A DNA stretch of 17,130 bases from the NCBI GenBank assembly GCA_964632865.1, contig CAZWDH010000143.1:1-17130 (forward strand), written 5' to 3'. Under the pieces are notes generated by a model. The model saw nothing but the letters and a program-made list of their open reading frames with translations. It ran no database searches and was not told the origin of the DNA. This stretch comes from JAHDWY01 sp964632865 (GTDB taxonomy: Bacteria; Hydrogenedentota; Hydrogenedentia; Hydrogenedentales; SLHB01). Position 1 is the stretch's first letter. Every line of letters begins with the position of its first letter. Shown one piece after another: positions 7,288-14,187 of the stretch. The position numbers were made by a program, and so were the translations under genes.

Positions 7288-8154
7288 TCAGTCTTCCAAC
7301 TCCCGGACCCAGATGTTCCGGAACAACACCGGGTTGCCATGGTCCTGCAAGGAGATTGGTCCCGTATCCCCGTGGGGTTCGTACTTCGTCACAGAGTGGG
7401 GGCCGCGCCAGCCGGTTCCGCCGCTCAACTCCACATTGTCGTGGACCAGCACGCCATTGTGAAACACGGTGAACGTGGCGGGCTTCACGACTTTCTTCCG
7501 CTTGAACTCAGGCCGGTGGAAGATGATGTCGTAGGTCTGCCATTCGCCCGGTTTGCGGCAGGCGTTCGCGAGCGGTTTCGCCCGGCCGTACAGCGCCGCG
7601 CACTGGCCGTCGAAATACGTGGTGTTGTTGTACGAATCGAGCACCTGGATTTCGTACCGGCCCATGAGAAACACGCCGCTGTTGCCGCGGCCCTGGCCTT
7701 CGCCTTCGGGCACCGCGGGCGTGGCGAACTCCACGTGCAACTGGCAGGATCCGAATTCCTGCTTGGATTGGATCATTCCCGAGTCCTTCGTGGGCGACAT
7801 GGCGCCGTCGCTCAGGATCCACTTCGTCGCCTCGCCTTCCTTCGTCGACGTCCAGTTCGACAGGTCCGTCCCATCGAACAACACGACCGCGTCCGACGGC
7901 GCGGTCCCCGGCACGTCCTGCGTGCTCGCCGTGCCAGGAGTCACGATGGGCGGCGGCGGGCTCTTCGCCGGGTCTTCCTCATGAACCATGACCCCGTCGA
8001 TGGTCATGTACCAGACTTCCTGCATTTCCCCCTTCTCGTTCATCTCCATCTTCGACCATTCTTTGATTTTCGGCTTGTCCCATTTCGCGTACGCGCCTGG
8101 CGCGAAACACGCAATCGCCAAGCACAGCGCCAGCCACATCCAACCTCGCTTCAT
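7288..8154 (-). CDS. Secreted 3-keto-disaccharide hydrolase domain (DUF1080, PF06439) protein, copy 1
   Basis: A 288-residue protein with signal peptide MKRGWMWLALCLAIACFAPGAYA (1-23). Residues about 24-85 form a variable N-terminal extension, rich in Lys/Glu/Met, then Pro/Thr (KSPPPPIVTPG). The DUF1080 domain follows (about 87-287): AVVLFDGTDLSNWTS, then GNSGVFLMGRYEIQVLDSYN, then GEWQTYDIIFHRPEF, FHNGVLVHDNVEL and a final PISLQDHGNPVLFRNIWVREL. These are the standard landmarks of this concanavalin-like sandwich domain, members of which act on 3-keto-glycosides as hydrolases or lyases/hydratases. ATG 8154 has SD GAGGAG about 8 nt upstream. The nearest same-strand gene upstream is the GH75-like lipoprotein, 139 nt away. 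It differs from copy 2 (14747-15421) in length and N-terminal extension, so the two are paralogues and not a recent duplication. Confidence 0.9.
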   Translation of the reverse strand: MKRGWMWLALCLAIACFAPGAYAKWDKPKIKEWSKMEMNEKGEMQEVWYMTIDGVMVHEEDPAKSPPPPIVTPGTASTQDVPGTAPSDAVVLFDGTDLSNWTSTKEGEATKWILSDGAMSPTKDSGMIQSKQEFGSCQLHVEFATPAVPEGEGQGRGNSGVFLMGRYEIQVLDSYNNTTYFDGQCAALYGRAKPLANACRKPGEWQTYDIIFHRPEFKRKKVVKPATFTVFHNGVLVHDNVELSGGTGWRGPHSVTKYEPHGDTGPISLQDHGNPVLFRNIWVRELED

Positions 8155-8293
8155 CGTTCACACTCCTCGCGGTTTAGACATCCCGGTTTCGTTCTTCTTC
8201 CCCTGCCCCCTTACGAATTACACGGCGGGATTCTCCGGGCCAGGAAGGATGATAGCGCAGGGGCAGCGTCGATTGCGCGGGGCACGTTTCCGT

Positions 8294-9154
8294 CTAATGA
8301 GCCAGAACGGATAGAAGGACCTCAAGACCGCCCCAAGCATTGAAGGCATTGGCTGCGCCTTGCTGAATGCTGTCGCGTTCGCGGGGCCAGGCTGGCTCTG
8401 ATGCTGTACCCGGGAAGACGAGATAAACGACGTCTCCGGACTGGCCCGCGCGGTGTCCGCGCAGATCCGTGCCAATTCCCAGACGCGCGGCTAACGCGAT
8501 GGAGCCCTCGCCAATTGCATCGCGCGGACCCCGATCCGCGACAATCGCGTATTCCAAGTGGCCGTTTCGCATATTGTAGACCGCCGCGAGATCTCCCAAT
8601 CGCGCAAAGCATCCGTCGAGCAATTGAGGCGGCAACACGATGTAGGAGATATGACGGGCATCTACATACTTCGCTGTATCCTCGTCACCTCTTGGCCCGT
8701 CGCAAAGCGAGGTGTGGGATACGTAGTAGCCTTTGAATTCGCCGCTCGTCTGGATGAGCGGATTGCCGGAGGGGGTATTGCTGTCCGTGGCCAGCCCCCA
8801 CCAATTTCCTGGACGGCCCGCATTGGCAAGAAAGTCCAACCCGCGGGATTTGTTGGGATGGTAGGCGTTTGGCGCGCCGTCGGCATTGACGGTCATGGCT
8901 GCCGTGAAAAAGAATGCGTTTGAATCTTGGAGGGACCAGATAGGTACGGTCACGTCCCTGGCCGCAAACGAGAGTACCTCTCGTTTCACAAGTTGGGCAG
9001 GGCGCGGCGGAGCCGGTTCGGAAGGGGCGTCTGGAGCGAACACTGGCGTGAGGACAGGTTCGGGGGCGTCCTGCCATGCCGCGCATCCAGACATCATGAG
9101 GGCAACCGAGGCGCCAATTCGGGCTAGCTGTTGAATCCGTGGCGGAGTCTTCAC
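8294..9154 (-). CDS. GH75-like (fungal chitosanase-type) putative lipoprotein
   Basis: A protein of about 286 residues. With GTG at 9154 the N-terminus is basic (KTPPRIQQLAR), then hydrophobic (IGASVALMMSGC), with a lipobox-like MSGC; Cys24 would be the lipidated residue. A Pro-rich linker (35-55) follows. The catalytic region resembles GH75 chitosanases: AMTVNADGAPNAYHP (86-100), HISYIVLPPQLL (168-179), LGDLAAVYN and YAIVADRGPRDAIGEGS (193-209). D197 and E206 in 'ADRGP...IGEGS' sit where the family's catalytic Asp and Glu are expected. Fungal GH75 enzymes cleave chitosan; the bacterial substrate is untested. The open frame extends to 9289, but that part overlaps tRNA-His and is not coding. 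The GTG start has only a weak SD, so the exact start is uncertain. Confidence 0.72.
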   Translation of the reverse strand: MKTPPRIQQLARIGASVALMMSGCAAWQDAPEPVLTPVFAPDAPSEPAPPRPAQLVKREVLSFAARDVTVPIWSLQDSNAFFFTAAMTVNADGAPNAYHPNKSRGLDFLANAGRPGNWWGLATDSNTPSGNPLIQTSGEFKGYYVSHTSLCDGPRGDEDTAKYVDARHISYIVLPPQLLDGCFARLGDLAAVYNMRNGHLEYAIVADRGPRDAIGEGSIALAARLGIGTDLRGHRAGQSGDVVYLVFPGTASEPAWPRERDSIQQGAANAFNAWGGLEVLLSVLAH

Positions 9155-9246
9155 GCTTCGGTTCTTTCGTACTACGTATCCGGCGACGACAATAATAAAA
9201 GTGCGGGCCGCTCTCTGATCTCCAGATATGCGGCCCGGATGTAAAA

Positions 9247-9323
9247 TGGTACCGGGAGGGGGACTTGAACCCTCGACCTCTGGATCCACAATCCAGCGCT
9301 CTAACCAGCTGAGCTATCCCGGC
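9247..9323 (-). tRNA. tRNA-His (anticodon GTG), with encoded CCA
   Basis: Read on the minus strand this 77-nt gene folds as a cloverleaf: acceptor GCCGGGA/TCCCGGT, T8-A9, D arm GCTC-AGCTGGTTA-GAGC, anticodon arm CTGGA-TTGTGGA-TCCAG with GTG in the loop, variable AGGTC, T arm GAGGG-TTCAAGT-CCCCC, discriminator A73 and encoded CCA (9247-9249). The T stem has one A50-C64 mismatch. Base 1 is G facing T72 (wobble), base -1 is T, and base 73 is A. Most bacterial tRNA-His genes encode an extra G-1 opposite C73; this one does not appear to. Its promoter is at 9401-9430. The GH75-like gene follows 92 nt downstream. Confidence 0.95.
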
Positions 9324-9400
9324 ATTGGTCGTGTCGAATCGCGCGAGCGGCCTTCAAACACGCACGTTCATGCGCAGATTCCGTGCTCGCGCGGACGCAT

Positions 9401-9430
9401 AGTATACGGAGCAGGCGCGGCGCGAGTCAA
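9401..9430 (-). promoter_or_regulatory. Sigma-70-type promoter for tRNA-His
   Basis: On the minus strand, TTGACT (complement of 9425-9430) and TATACT (complement of 9401-9406) are separated by 18 nt; each matches consensus at 5 of 6 positions. The start of transcription would fall near 9394, giving a leader of about 70 nt before the mature 5' end at 9323. Confidence 0.6.
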
Positions 9431-9473
9431 TGATCGGGTAGCCCGAAGGCCGGCCTCATTAGTCTGGAGGTGG

Positions 9474-9646
9474 CCTTTGGAGTGCGAGGGCTCGCCCTCG
9501 CGATTTCTCGTTTCCATTTGCTGTTTGCCCAATCCTCGCCCTACACCGCGTCTGAAATCCCCGGCCTTGCTGGCAAGCGTTGGGCCGGGACGAATTCTGG
9601 TGAGTACGCGTGGACAGGCGAGGTCAAGCCCTCGCACTCCAAAAGG
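9474..9646. repeat. REP/BIME-like inverted-repeat element (two palindromic ends facing each other)
   Basis: Arm TTTGGAGTGCGAGGGCT (9476-9492) is an exact reverse complement of AGCCCTCGCACTCCAAA (9627-9643), 17 of 17, and the match continues to CC/GG with one extra A. Each arm also lies in its own hairpin: GCGAGGG-CTCG-CCCTCGC (9484-9501) and GCGAGG-TCAAGC-CCTCGC (9618-9635). A third small palindrome lies between them (CCGGCC at 9561 with GGCCGG at 9583, CTTG/CAAG inside). This matches the architecture of paired REP sequences mobilised by RAYT transposases. It occupies most of the 407-nt non-coding stretch between tRNA-His and tsaB, which otherwise holds only two promoters. Confidence 0.6.
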
Positions 9647-9691
9647 GGAAGTCTTAGTCGTCGGGACATGGTGCCTGTTGCCGGTAAACAA

Positions 9692-9721
9692 TTGACGCTT
9701 CATGCGATCCGGGGCTATGAT
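9692..9721 (+). promoter_or_regulatory. Sigma-70-type promoter for the tsaB-rimI operon
   Basis: TTGACG (9692-9697) and TATGAT (9716-9721) are 18 nt apart and each match consensus at 5 of 6 positions. Transcription would start about 9728, only a few bases before the tsaB ATG at 9731. Confidence 0.5.
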
Positions 9722-9730
9722 CGGGATATC

Positions 9731-10423
9731 ATGAAGATCTTGGCCGCCGATACCAGCACTTCCGTCAATACCGTAGCCCTGTGCGACGACGGGCGTGTCC
9801 TGTCGGAGACGGTCGTCGAATGCGGCCGCGCCCATGCAGAACGGCTGTTGAGCACCGTGGACTGGGTACTGGCGGAGGCCGGACTTGCCCTGAAGGATGT
9901 TGATGCCTTGGCCATTTCCAAGGGTCCGGGGTCGTTTACCGGGCTTCGCGTGGGCGTCGCCACGTGGAAAGGACTGGCGTTGGGCGCGGGGCTGCCGCTG
10001 GTCGGTGTGCCGACGCTTGACGCCTTGGCGCGCGTGCCCGCGTTGTATACCGGGACGATTTGCCCTGTCTTGGATGCGAAGATGGGAGAGGTCTTCTGCG
10101 CCGTCTATCGGTATGAAGGTGGAGTACGCAGTAAGGTCGCGGCGGATCGGGTCTGTCCGGTAGAGTTGCTGCTGAATGAACTTGATGGCATCGTGCATTT
10201 CCTGGGCGACGGCGCGCAGCGGTACTGGTCCGCCATCGCCGAACGATTGCCCGAAGCGCACCTGGTTTCGGGCGGCGCGGGTCTGCCGCGGGCCTCGGCG
10301 GTCGCGGAGGAAGCCGTTGCATTGTTGAAGACCGGCGCGGAGTCCGACGCGGCCGCGGTCGCGCCGGTCTATCTGCGCAAGTCACAGGCCGAAGAGGCGC
10401 GGGAAAAGGCGGGTGCGCCATGA
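9731..10423 (+). CDS. tsaB: tRNA N6-threonylcarbamoyladenosine biosynthesis protein TsaB
   Basis: A 230-residue ASKHA-fold protein, partner of TsaD and TsaE in attaching threonylcarbamoyl to A37 of ANN-decoding tRNAs. The N-terminal lobe starts MKILAADTSTSVNTVALCDDG, with R34-AH-AERLL (33-40) and the family hallmark GPGSFTGLRVG (65-75). The protein ends with PVYLRKSQAEE, typical of TsaB. Length matches the usual 220-235 residues. ATG 9731 aligns with family N-termini; the frame is open much further upstream, but that includes the REP-like element. There is no good SD, and the best promoter ends just before the ATG. The stop overlaps the rimI start (ATGA at 10420-10423), so the pair is translationally coupled. 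tsaB-rimI adjacency is common in bacteria. Confidence 0.95.
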   Translation: MKILAADTSTSVNTVALCDDGRVLSETVVECGRAHAERLLSTVDWVLAEAGLALKDVDALAISKGPGSFTGLRVGVATWKGLALGAGLPLVGVPTLDALARVPALYTGTICPVLDAKMGEVFCAVYRYEGGVRSKVAADRVCPVELLLNELDGIVHFLGDGAQRYWSAIAERLPEAHLVSGGAGLPRASAVAEEAVALLKTGAESDAAAVAPVYLRKSQAEEAREKAGAP

Positions 10424-10887
10424 GCGTTTCCGAATCGGTGGCCCTTCGCTTCGAGCCCATCGCCGTGGAGCACCTGGGAAGGATTCTCGATATCGAGGCG
10501 GAAGCCTATCCCGAGCCCTGGACGGAGGGCATGTTTCGCGACGAGATCCGGAATAACTTCTCCCGGTTCTTCGTGGCCCTTCTCGACGATATGCTTGTCG
10601 GCTACGGCGGATTCTGGCTGGTCGTTGATGAAGCCCACATCACCAGCGTCACCGTGCGCGACATTTACCGCGGGCGCGGATTCGGGCGCAGGCTTGTGGA
10701 ACATCTCCTCCAGGAGGCGGAAGACGCGGGCGCACGAATTGCAACCCTGGAGGTTAGGGTATCGAATCTTCGAGCGCGGAATCTGTACCTCCAGTATGGA
10801 TTTCGCCCCGTCGGATTGCGCAAGAATTATTACCCCAAGAGCAACGAAGACGCTATCGTCATGCTCAAAGAGTTGCATGCTGAATAG
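10420..10887 (+). CDS. rimI: Ribosomal-protein-alanine N-acetyltransferase RimI (GNAT)
   Basis: A 155-residue single-domain GNAT enzyme; family members acetylate the N-terminal Ala of ribosomal protein S18, and some have broader N-terminal targets. It shows AEAYPEPWTEGMF (27-39), typical of RimI's substrate region, the acetyl-CoA loop VRDIYRGRGFGRRLVEHLL (79-97), TLEVRVSNLRARNLY (109-123) with E111 as the likely general base, and YGFRPVGLRKNYYPKSNEDA (126-145). Its ATG overlaps the tsaB stop by 4 nt. Length is normal. GH116-family gene follows after 62 nt. RimI and the Eis-like protein at 93-1199 belong to different GNAT branches. Confidence 0.94.
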   Translation: MSVSESVALRFEPIAVEHLGRILDIEAEAYPEPWTEGMFRDEIRNNFSRFFVALLDDMLVGYGGFWLVVDEAHITSVTVRDIYRGRGFGRRLVEHLLQEAEDAGARIATLEVRVSNLRARNLYLQYGFRPVGLRKNYYPKSNEDAIVMLKELHAE

Positions 10888-10949
10888 AGGCATTTGCATT
10901 CGCGGGCCCTTCCGGGCCGCGTCATGAGAAATCAAACGATTTGGAGCCT

Positions 10950-13553
10950 ATGAGCACACCACAGCGGGAGGACGAAGGCAACTTCGCGCGGCTGCAAACC
11001 GCCGGGGTGCCTTTGGGCGGAGTTGGCGCGGGATGCGTGGAGTTGGGCCGTGACGGGCGCTTCCGCAACATCACCATCAACAACAACCGCAGCGCCGCGA
11101 GTCGGATCGACCTGTCACCAGGGTCGTTCTTCGCCGTGCGCGCCGCGCGCCGGGGGAAGGTGAGCGTTCGCATCCTCCAACCCGACTCGAGCCTGCCGTT
11201 CCACGACGCGGGAGTCGTGGCGCCCTACACCGCCATGGAGCAACTCGGGTGGCGCGGTCTGTATCCGGCCTCGCACTACCGGCTGGAAGAGAAGCTGTTT
11301 CCCGTGCGGGTGAATTGGAGCGCCATGACGCCGATCATCCCGTACGACCACGAAGCGTCAACCTTGCCGCTCGCGTTCATTTCCATGTATGTGCATAACC
11401 CCACGGATTTTCCCTACGACGTGTCCGTCCTGTTCAATTGGGAAAACCTCTGCGGATGCGCGCGCGACCAATTTCCGGAGCGGCGCGGTCCGATCCGGCC
11501 GGTGGTCGTCATCAGCGATCACGATTCGGAACAGTACCGCATGCAGGAAGGGGCCGAGGAAGACGAGAAGCGGCCGCGTTTGGCCGGATTGGAGTTTGGC
11601 TTCCGGGGCGAGGTGCGGAACAACGCGGAAGGTAACTACTGCATCGTCTCGAAACAGCAACAGGAAGTCCAGACCACGATCATGGGTTGGAACGAGCGCG
11701 ATCCGCGCGAACTGCTGGTGCTGTGGAACCAGTTTCACGACGTGGGGCAGCTCGGCAACAAGATCTCCCGGAGCCACGAAAGCCACTCGGGCGCCCTCTG
11801 CAACGCGTTTACGCTGCCCGCGCAGAAGGGCCGTAGCCTCGTGTTTGTCCTCGCGTGGCACTGTCCCCGTCACGAAGTCCAGGGGCAGGACCTTGGCCAC
11901 GGGTACGCGAATCACTTCCCGAACGCCGTGTCCGTCGCGACCCAGGCGTTGACGTACTACCGCTACTACTTCAAGGCCGTTGAAGACTGGCAGAGCCGGA
12001 TCCTGACCTCGTCCATGCCGCGATGGTTCAGCAAGATGCTGATCAACAACAACTACGTGTTTTCCACAAACGCGCTGTTCACGAGCGGGAACGCGTTTAC
12101 CATGATGGAGTCCCTCGACGATCCCGTGACCGGGTCGCTGGATCGCCGGTTCTACGGCTCCCTCGGTTCCACCTTGTTCTTTCCGAACTTCGATGAAGGC
12201 GAACTGGCCCTGTTCGGCAAACTAAAAGACGAAACCGATCCCGGACAAATCTACCGGAACCTCGGCGTCGAATGCCTCCACGAGCCTAACCACGGACGCA
12301 CGGACAAACTGGTCGATGTGAACGTCAAGTTCGTGTTGATGGTCTATCGCAACTACATCATGACCGGGAAGCGGTTCATCCTGGATCACATCTACCCCCG
12401 TGCGCGACAGGCGATGGAGCGGGTCCTGGAATGCGATAAGGACGGCGACGGGCTGCCCGAGCAGGAGGGCCGGTCGACTACTTATGATCGGTGGGCCGCG
12501 AAAGGGGTGTGCAGCTACACGTGCAGCCTGTGGATCGCGGCCATTCGCGCATACGCGCGGTTGGCGCGCCGGCTCAACCACAAGGATGAAGCGAAGAAGT
12601 ACGAAGACCTGCTGGTGAAGGCCCTGAAAAGCTTCGACCGCAAACTATGGGACGAAGAAAACGGCTATTACCGGTTATGGGCGTCCGCGGACCCGGGCGA
12701 CGATCCCGGCAATATGGCAGACGCGTGTCACACGGGGCAATTGGCAGGCCAATGGTACGCCGACTTCCTGTGCCTGGGCCAGTTGTTCCCGCCGGAGAAG
12801 GTCAAGCGCGCGCTCGCCGCGTTGTGCAAGCTGAACGATAGCCCCCAAGGCGTCGCGCGGGCCAAACTGCTGGACGGCAGCGCGTGCGAAAACCCGGCAT
12901 CCCTCAATCTCGATCCCCAAGCCGGCACGGCGTGGCCGGGCCTGGACGTGGGGCAATTCGCCAGTCTGCTCATTTGTCATGGCTATGCCGACCGCGGCCT
13001 CTTTGCCGTCCAGAAGATCTACAAGAACGTTCATGGACGGCGGGGTCGCGTGTTCAATCAACCCCTGGAATGGGATCTCGAGTCGAACGACGCGAGCGGG
13101 TTCGGCATCGACCGCCACATGACGTCTCCGTCAATCTGGCATGTGCTCTACGCCATGGAGGGTTTCCTCCTCAACGTGCCGGATGGAGCGCTGTGGCTGC
13201 GCCCCAATCTTCCGAAAGGCGTGCATCAACTGAGTGCGCCGTTGTTCACGCCCATCTGCTTTGGCTGGGTGAAATACCGGGAGGACGACGAGAAGGGGTA
13301 CCGGCAGGTGGTGCATCTTTCGTTCGACAGCCCCGTGACGCTCAATACCATCGTCCTGTGCGTGCCCGATGAAGTCGAGGACGTCCAAGTCACGTGCGAA
13401 AGCAACGAAGGAATAGAGCAGGTCGAGCATATTTTCGGTTACGACGGCCGCGAACGGCTCATGGAGATCATGCCAAAGCGGCCCATACTTGTTGGCAATC
13501 TGCTCAAGTTGAGCGTCCATCAGATCAAGGGAAAACGATTCCAGTTCGCCTGA
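10950..13553 (+). CDS. GH116-family (GBA2/DUF608-like) glycosidase homologue, cytoplasmic
   Basis: An 867-residue protein with the two-part layout of GBA2-type beta-glucosidases: an N-terminal beta domain opening GVPLGGVGAGCVELGRDGRF (19-38) and NITINNNR (40-47), then an (alpha/alpha)6-barrel (about 360-780) with VDVNVKFVLMVYRNY (455-469), DGDGLPEQEG, TTYDRWAAKGVCSYTCSLWIAAIRAY and TGQLAGQWYADF (595-606). No signal peptide, so probably cytoplasmic. Comparing from memory with GBA2 and the Thermoanaerobacterium GH116 enzyme, E445 (HEPN) lies 11 residues before D456, the spacing of nucleophile to substrate-binding Asp. The acid/base Asp in 'SDQ.AGQW' aligns with Gly596 here, although D591 is close by. 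ATG 10950 has GGAG only 3 nt upstream; an in-frame TTG at 10941 is the alternative. Between rimI and coaE, likely one operon. Confidence 0.9.
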   Translation: MSTPQREDEGNFARLQTAGVPLGGVGAGCVELGRDGRFRNITINNNRSAASRIDLSPGSFFAVRAARRGKVSVRILQPDSSLPFHDAGVVAPYTAMEQLGWRGLYPASHYRLEEKLFPVRVNWSAMTPIIPYDHEASTLPLAFISMYVHNPTDFPYDVSVLFNWENLCGCARDQFPERRGPIRPVVVISDHDSEQYRMQEGAEEDEKRPRLAGLEFGFRGEVRNNAEGNYCIVSKQQQEVQTTIMGWNERDPRELLVLWNQFHDVGQLGNKISRSHESHSGALCNAFTLPAQKGRSLVFVLAWHCPRHEVQGQDLGHGYANHFPNAVSVATQALTYYRYYFKAVEDWQSRILTSSMPRWFSKMLINNNYVFSTNALFTSGNAFTMMESLDDPVTGSLDRRFYGSLGSTLFFPNFDEGELALFGKLKDETDPGQIYRNLGVECLHEPNHGRTDKLVDVNVKFVLMVYRNYIMTGKRFILDHIYPRARQAMERVLECDKDGDGLPEQEGRSTTYDRWAAKGVCSYTCSLWIAAIRAYARLARRLNHKDEAKKYEDLLVKALKSFDRKLWDEENGYYRLWASADPGDDPGNMADACHTGQLAGQWYADFLCLGQLFPPEKVKRALAALCKLNDSPQGVARAKLLDGSACENPASLNLDPQAGTAWPGLDVGQFASLLICHGYADRGLFAVQKIYKNVHGRRGRVFNQPLEWDLESNDASGFGIDRHMTSPSIWHVLYAMEGFLLNVPDGALWLRPNLPKGVHQLSAPLFTPICFGWVKYREDDEKGYRQVVHLSFDSPVTLNTIVLCVPDEVEDVQVTCESNEGIEQVEHIFGYDGRERLMEIMPKRPILVGNLLKLSVHQIKGKRFQFA

Positions 13554-13584
13554 TTGCAGCCGGTCCGACAGCGGGGAGCCGCCA

Positions 13585-14187
13585 TTGAGAATCTACGGGT
13601 TGACGGGAGGGACCGGCAGCGGGAAATCCGAGGCCGGCCGCATGTTTCGCGAGCGCGGAATTCCGGTGCTGGACGCGGACGCGATCGGCCATGAACTGGT
13701 CGAGCCCGGCGGGGCCGCGGTCGCCGACGTGGTCGCAGCGTTTGGAGAAGGCATCCTGACAGGGGAATCTATCGACCGCGAGAAACTTGGCGCCGTCGTG
13801 TTCCGCGACGCGGAGGCTCGCCAGAAACTCAACGCGATCATCCATCCCGCGATACGCCAGGATATCGCCCGGCGCTGTGGCGAGCTGATTGAGGACGGCC
13901 ATGAGATTATTCTCATCGACGCGGCGCTCATCGCCGAAAACGGCCGGCTCGACGAGTTTATGGCGGGGCTGATTGTGGTAACCTGTCCGGAAGAGATTCG
14001 GGTACAACGGCTCGTGCAACATCGCGGGATAACCGAGGACGAGGCGCGGCGCAGGATCGCCGCCCAGACGCCGCCTGAGAAAAAAATCCCTTTGGCGGAT
14101 TGGGTGATAGAAAATTCAGGTACAATAGAGGCGTTGGAGGCTCAAGTGGACCGGGTCTCGGAGGAACTGCAAGAACATGGCGGATAA
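13585..14187 (+). CDS. coaE: Dephospho-CoA kinase CoaE
   Basis: A 200-residue P-loop kinase for the last step of coenzyme A synthesis (ATP + dephospho-CoA). Seen directly: MRIYGLTGGTGSGKSEA with Walker A GGTGSGKS (8-15), VLDADAIGHELVEPGG (28-43) with the two conserved Asp (30, 32), LNAIIHPAIR, then VQRLVQHRGITEDEA lid region and RIAAQTPPEKK, ADWVIENSGTIEAL near the end. The motif normally 'D.PLLFE' reads LIDAALIAENG, with Glu kept but Pro-Leu changed. The start is TTG at 13585 with SD GGGGAG 6 nt upstream; no ATG fits the conserved N-terminus. It lies 31 nt after the GH116-family gene and its 3' end overlaps the next gene by 11 nt. Confidence 0.95.
   Translation: MRIYGLTGGTGSGKSEAGRMFRERGIPVLDADAIGHELVEPGGAAVADVVAAFGEGILTGESIDREKLGAVVFRDAEARQKLNAIIHPAIRQDIARRCGELIEDGHEIILIDAALIAENGRLDEFMAGLIVVTCPEEIRVQRLVQHRGITEDEARRRIAAQTPPEKKIPLADWVIENSGTIEALEAQVDRVSEELQEHGG

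Noticed and set aside
7339..8343. Plus-strand 334-residue open frame antisense to the DUF1080 gene
   Set aside because: Arg/His/Pro-rich shadow composition typical of antisense GC-rich DNA; the minus strand encodes a clear DUF1080 protein.
9155..9289. Upstream in-frame extension of the GH75-like gene
   Set aside because: It would run through tRNA-His, and the lipoprotein signal begins at about 9154.
9470..9730. Upstream in-frame extension of tsaB
   Set aside because: The added residues come from the REP-like inverted repeat and TsaB homology begins at the ATG at 9731.
10888..10920. Hairpin-like CGCGGGCCC/GGGCCGCG after rimI as a terminator
   Set aside because: Imperfect stem and no T-run follows; the GH116-family gene starts within 40 nt.
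1..13553. A sphingolipid-processing cluster (ceramidase-like tail, lipid hydroxylase and GBA2-like protein)
   Set aside because: The ceramidase call rests on about 29 residues, the genes are kilobases apart and on different transcripts, and GH116/DUF608 members in these bacteria are not known to act on glucosylceramide.
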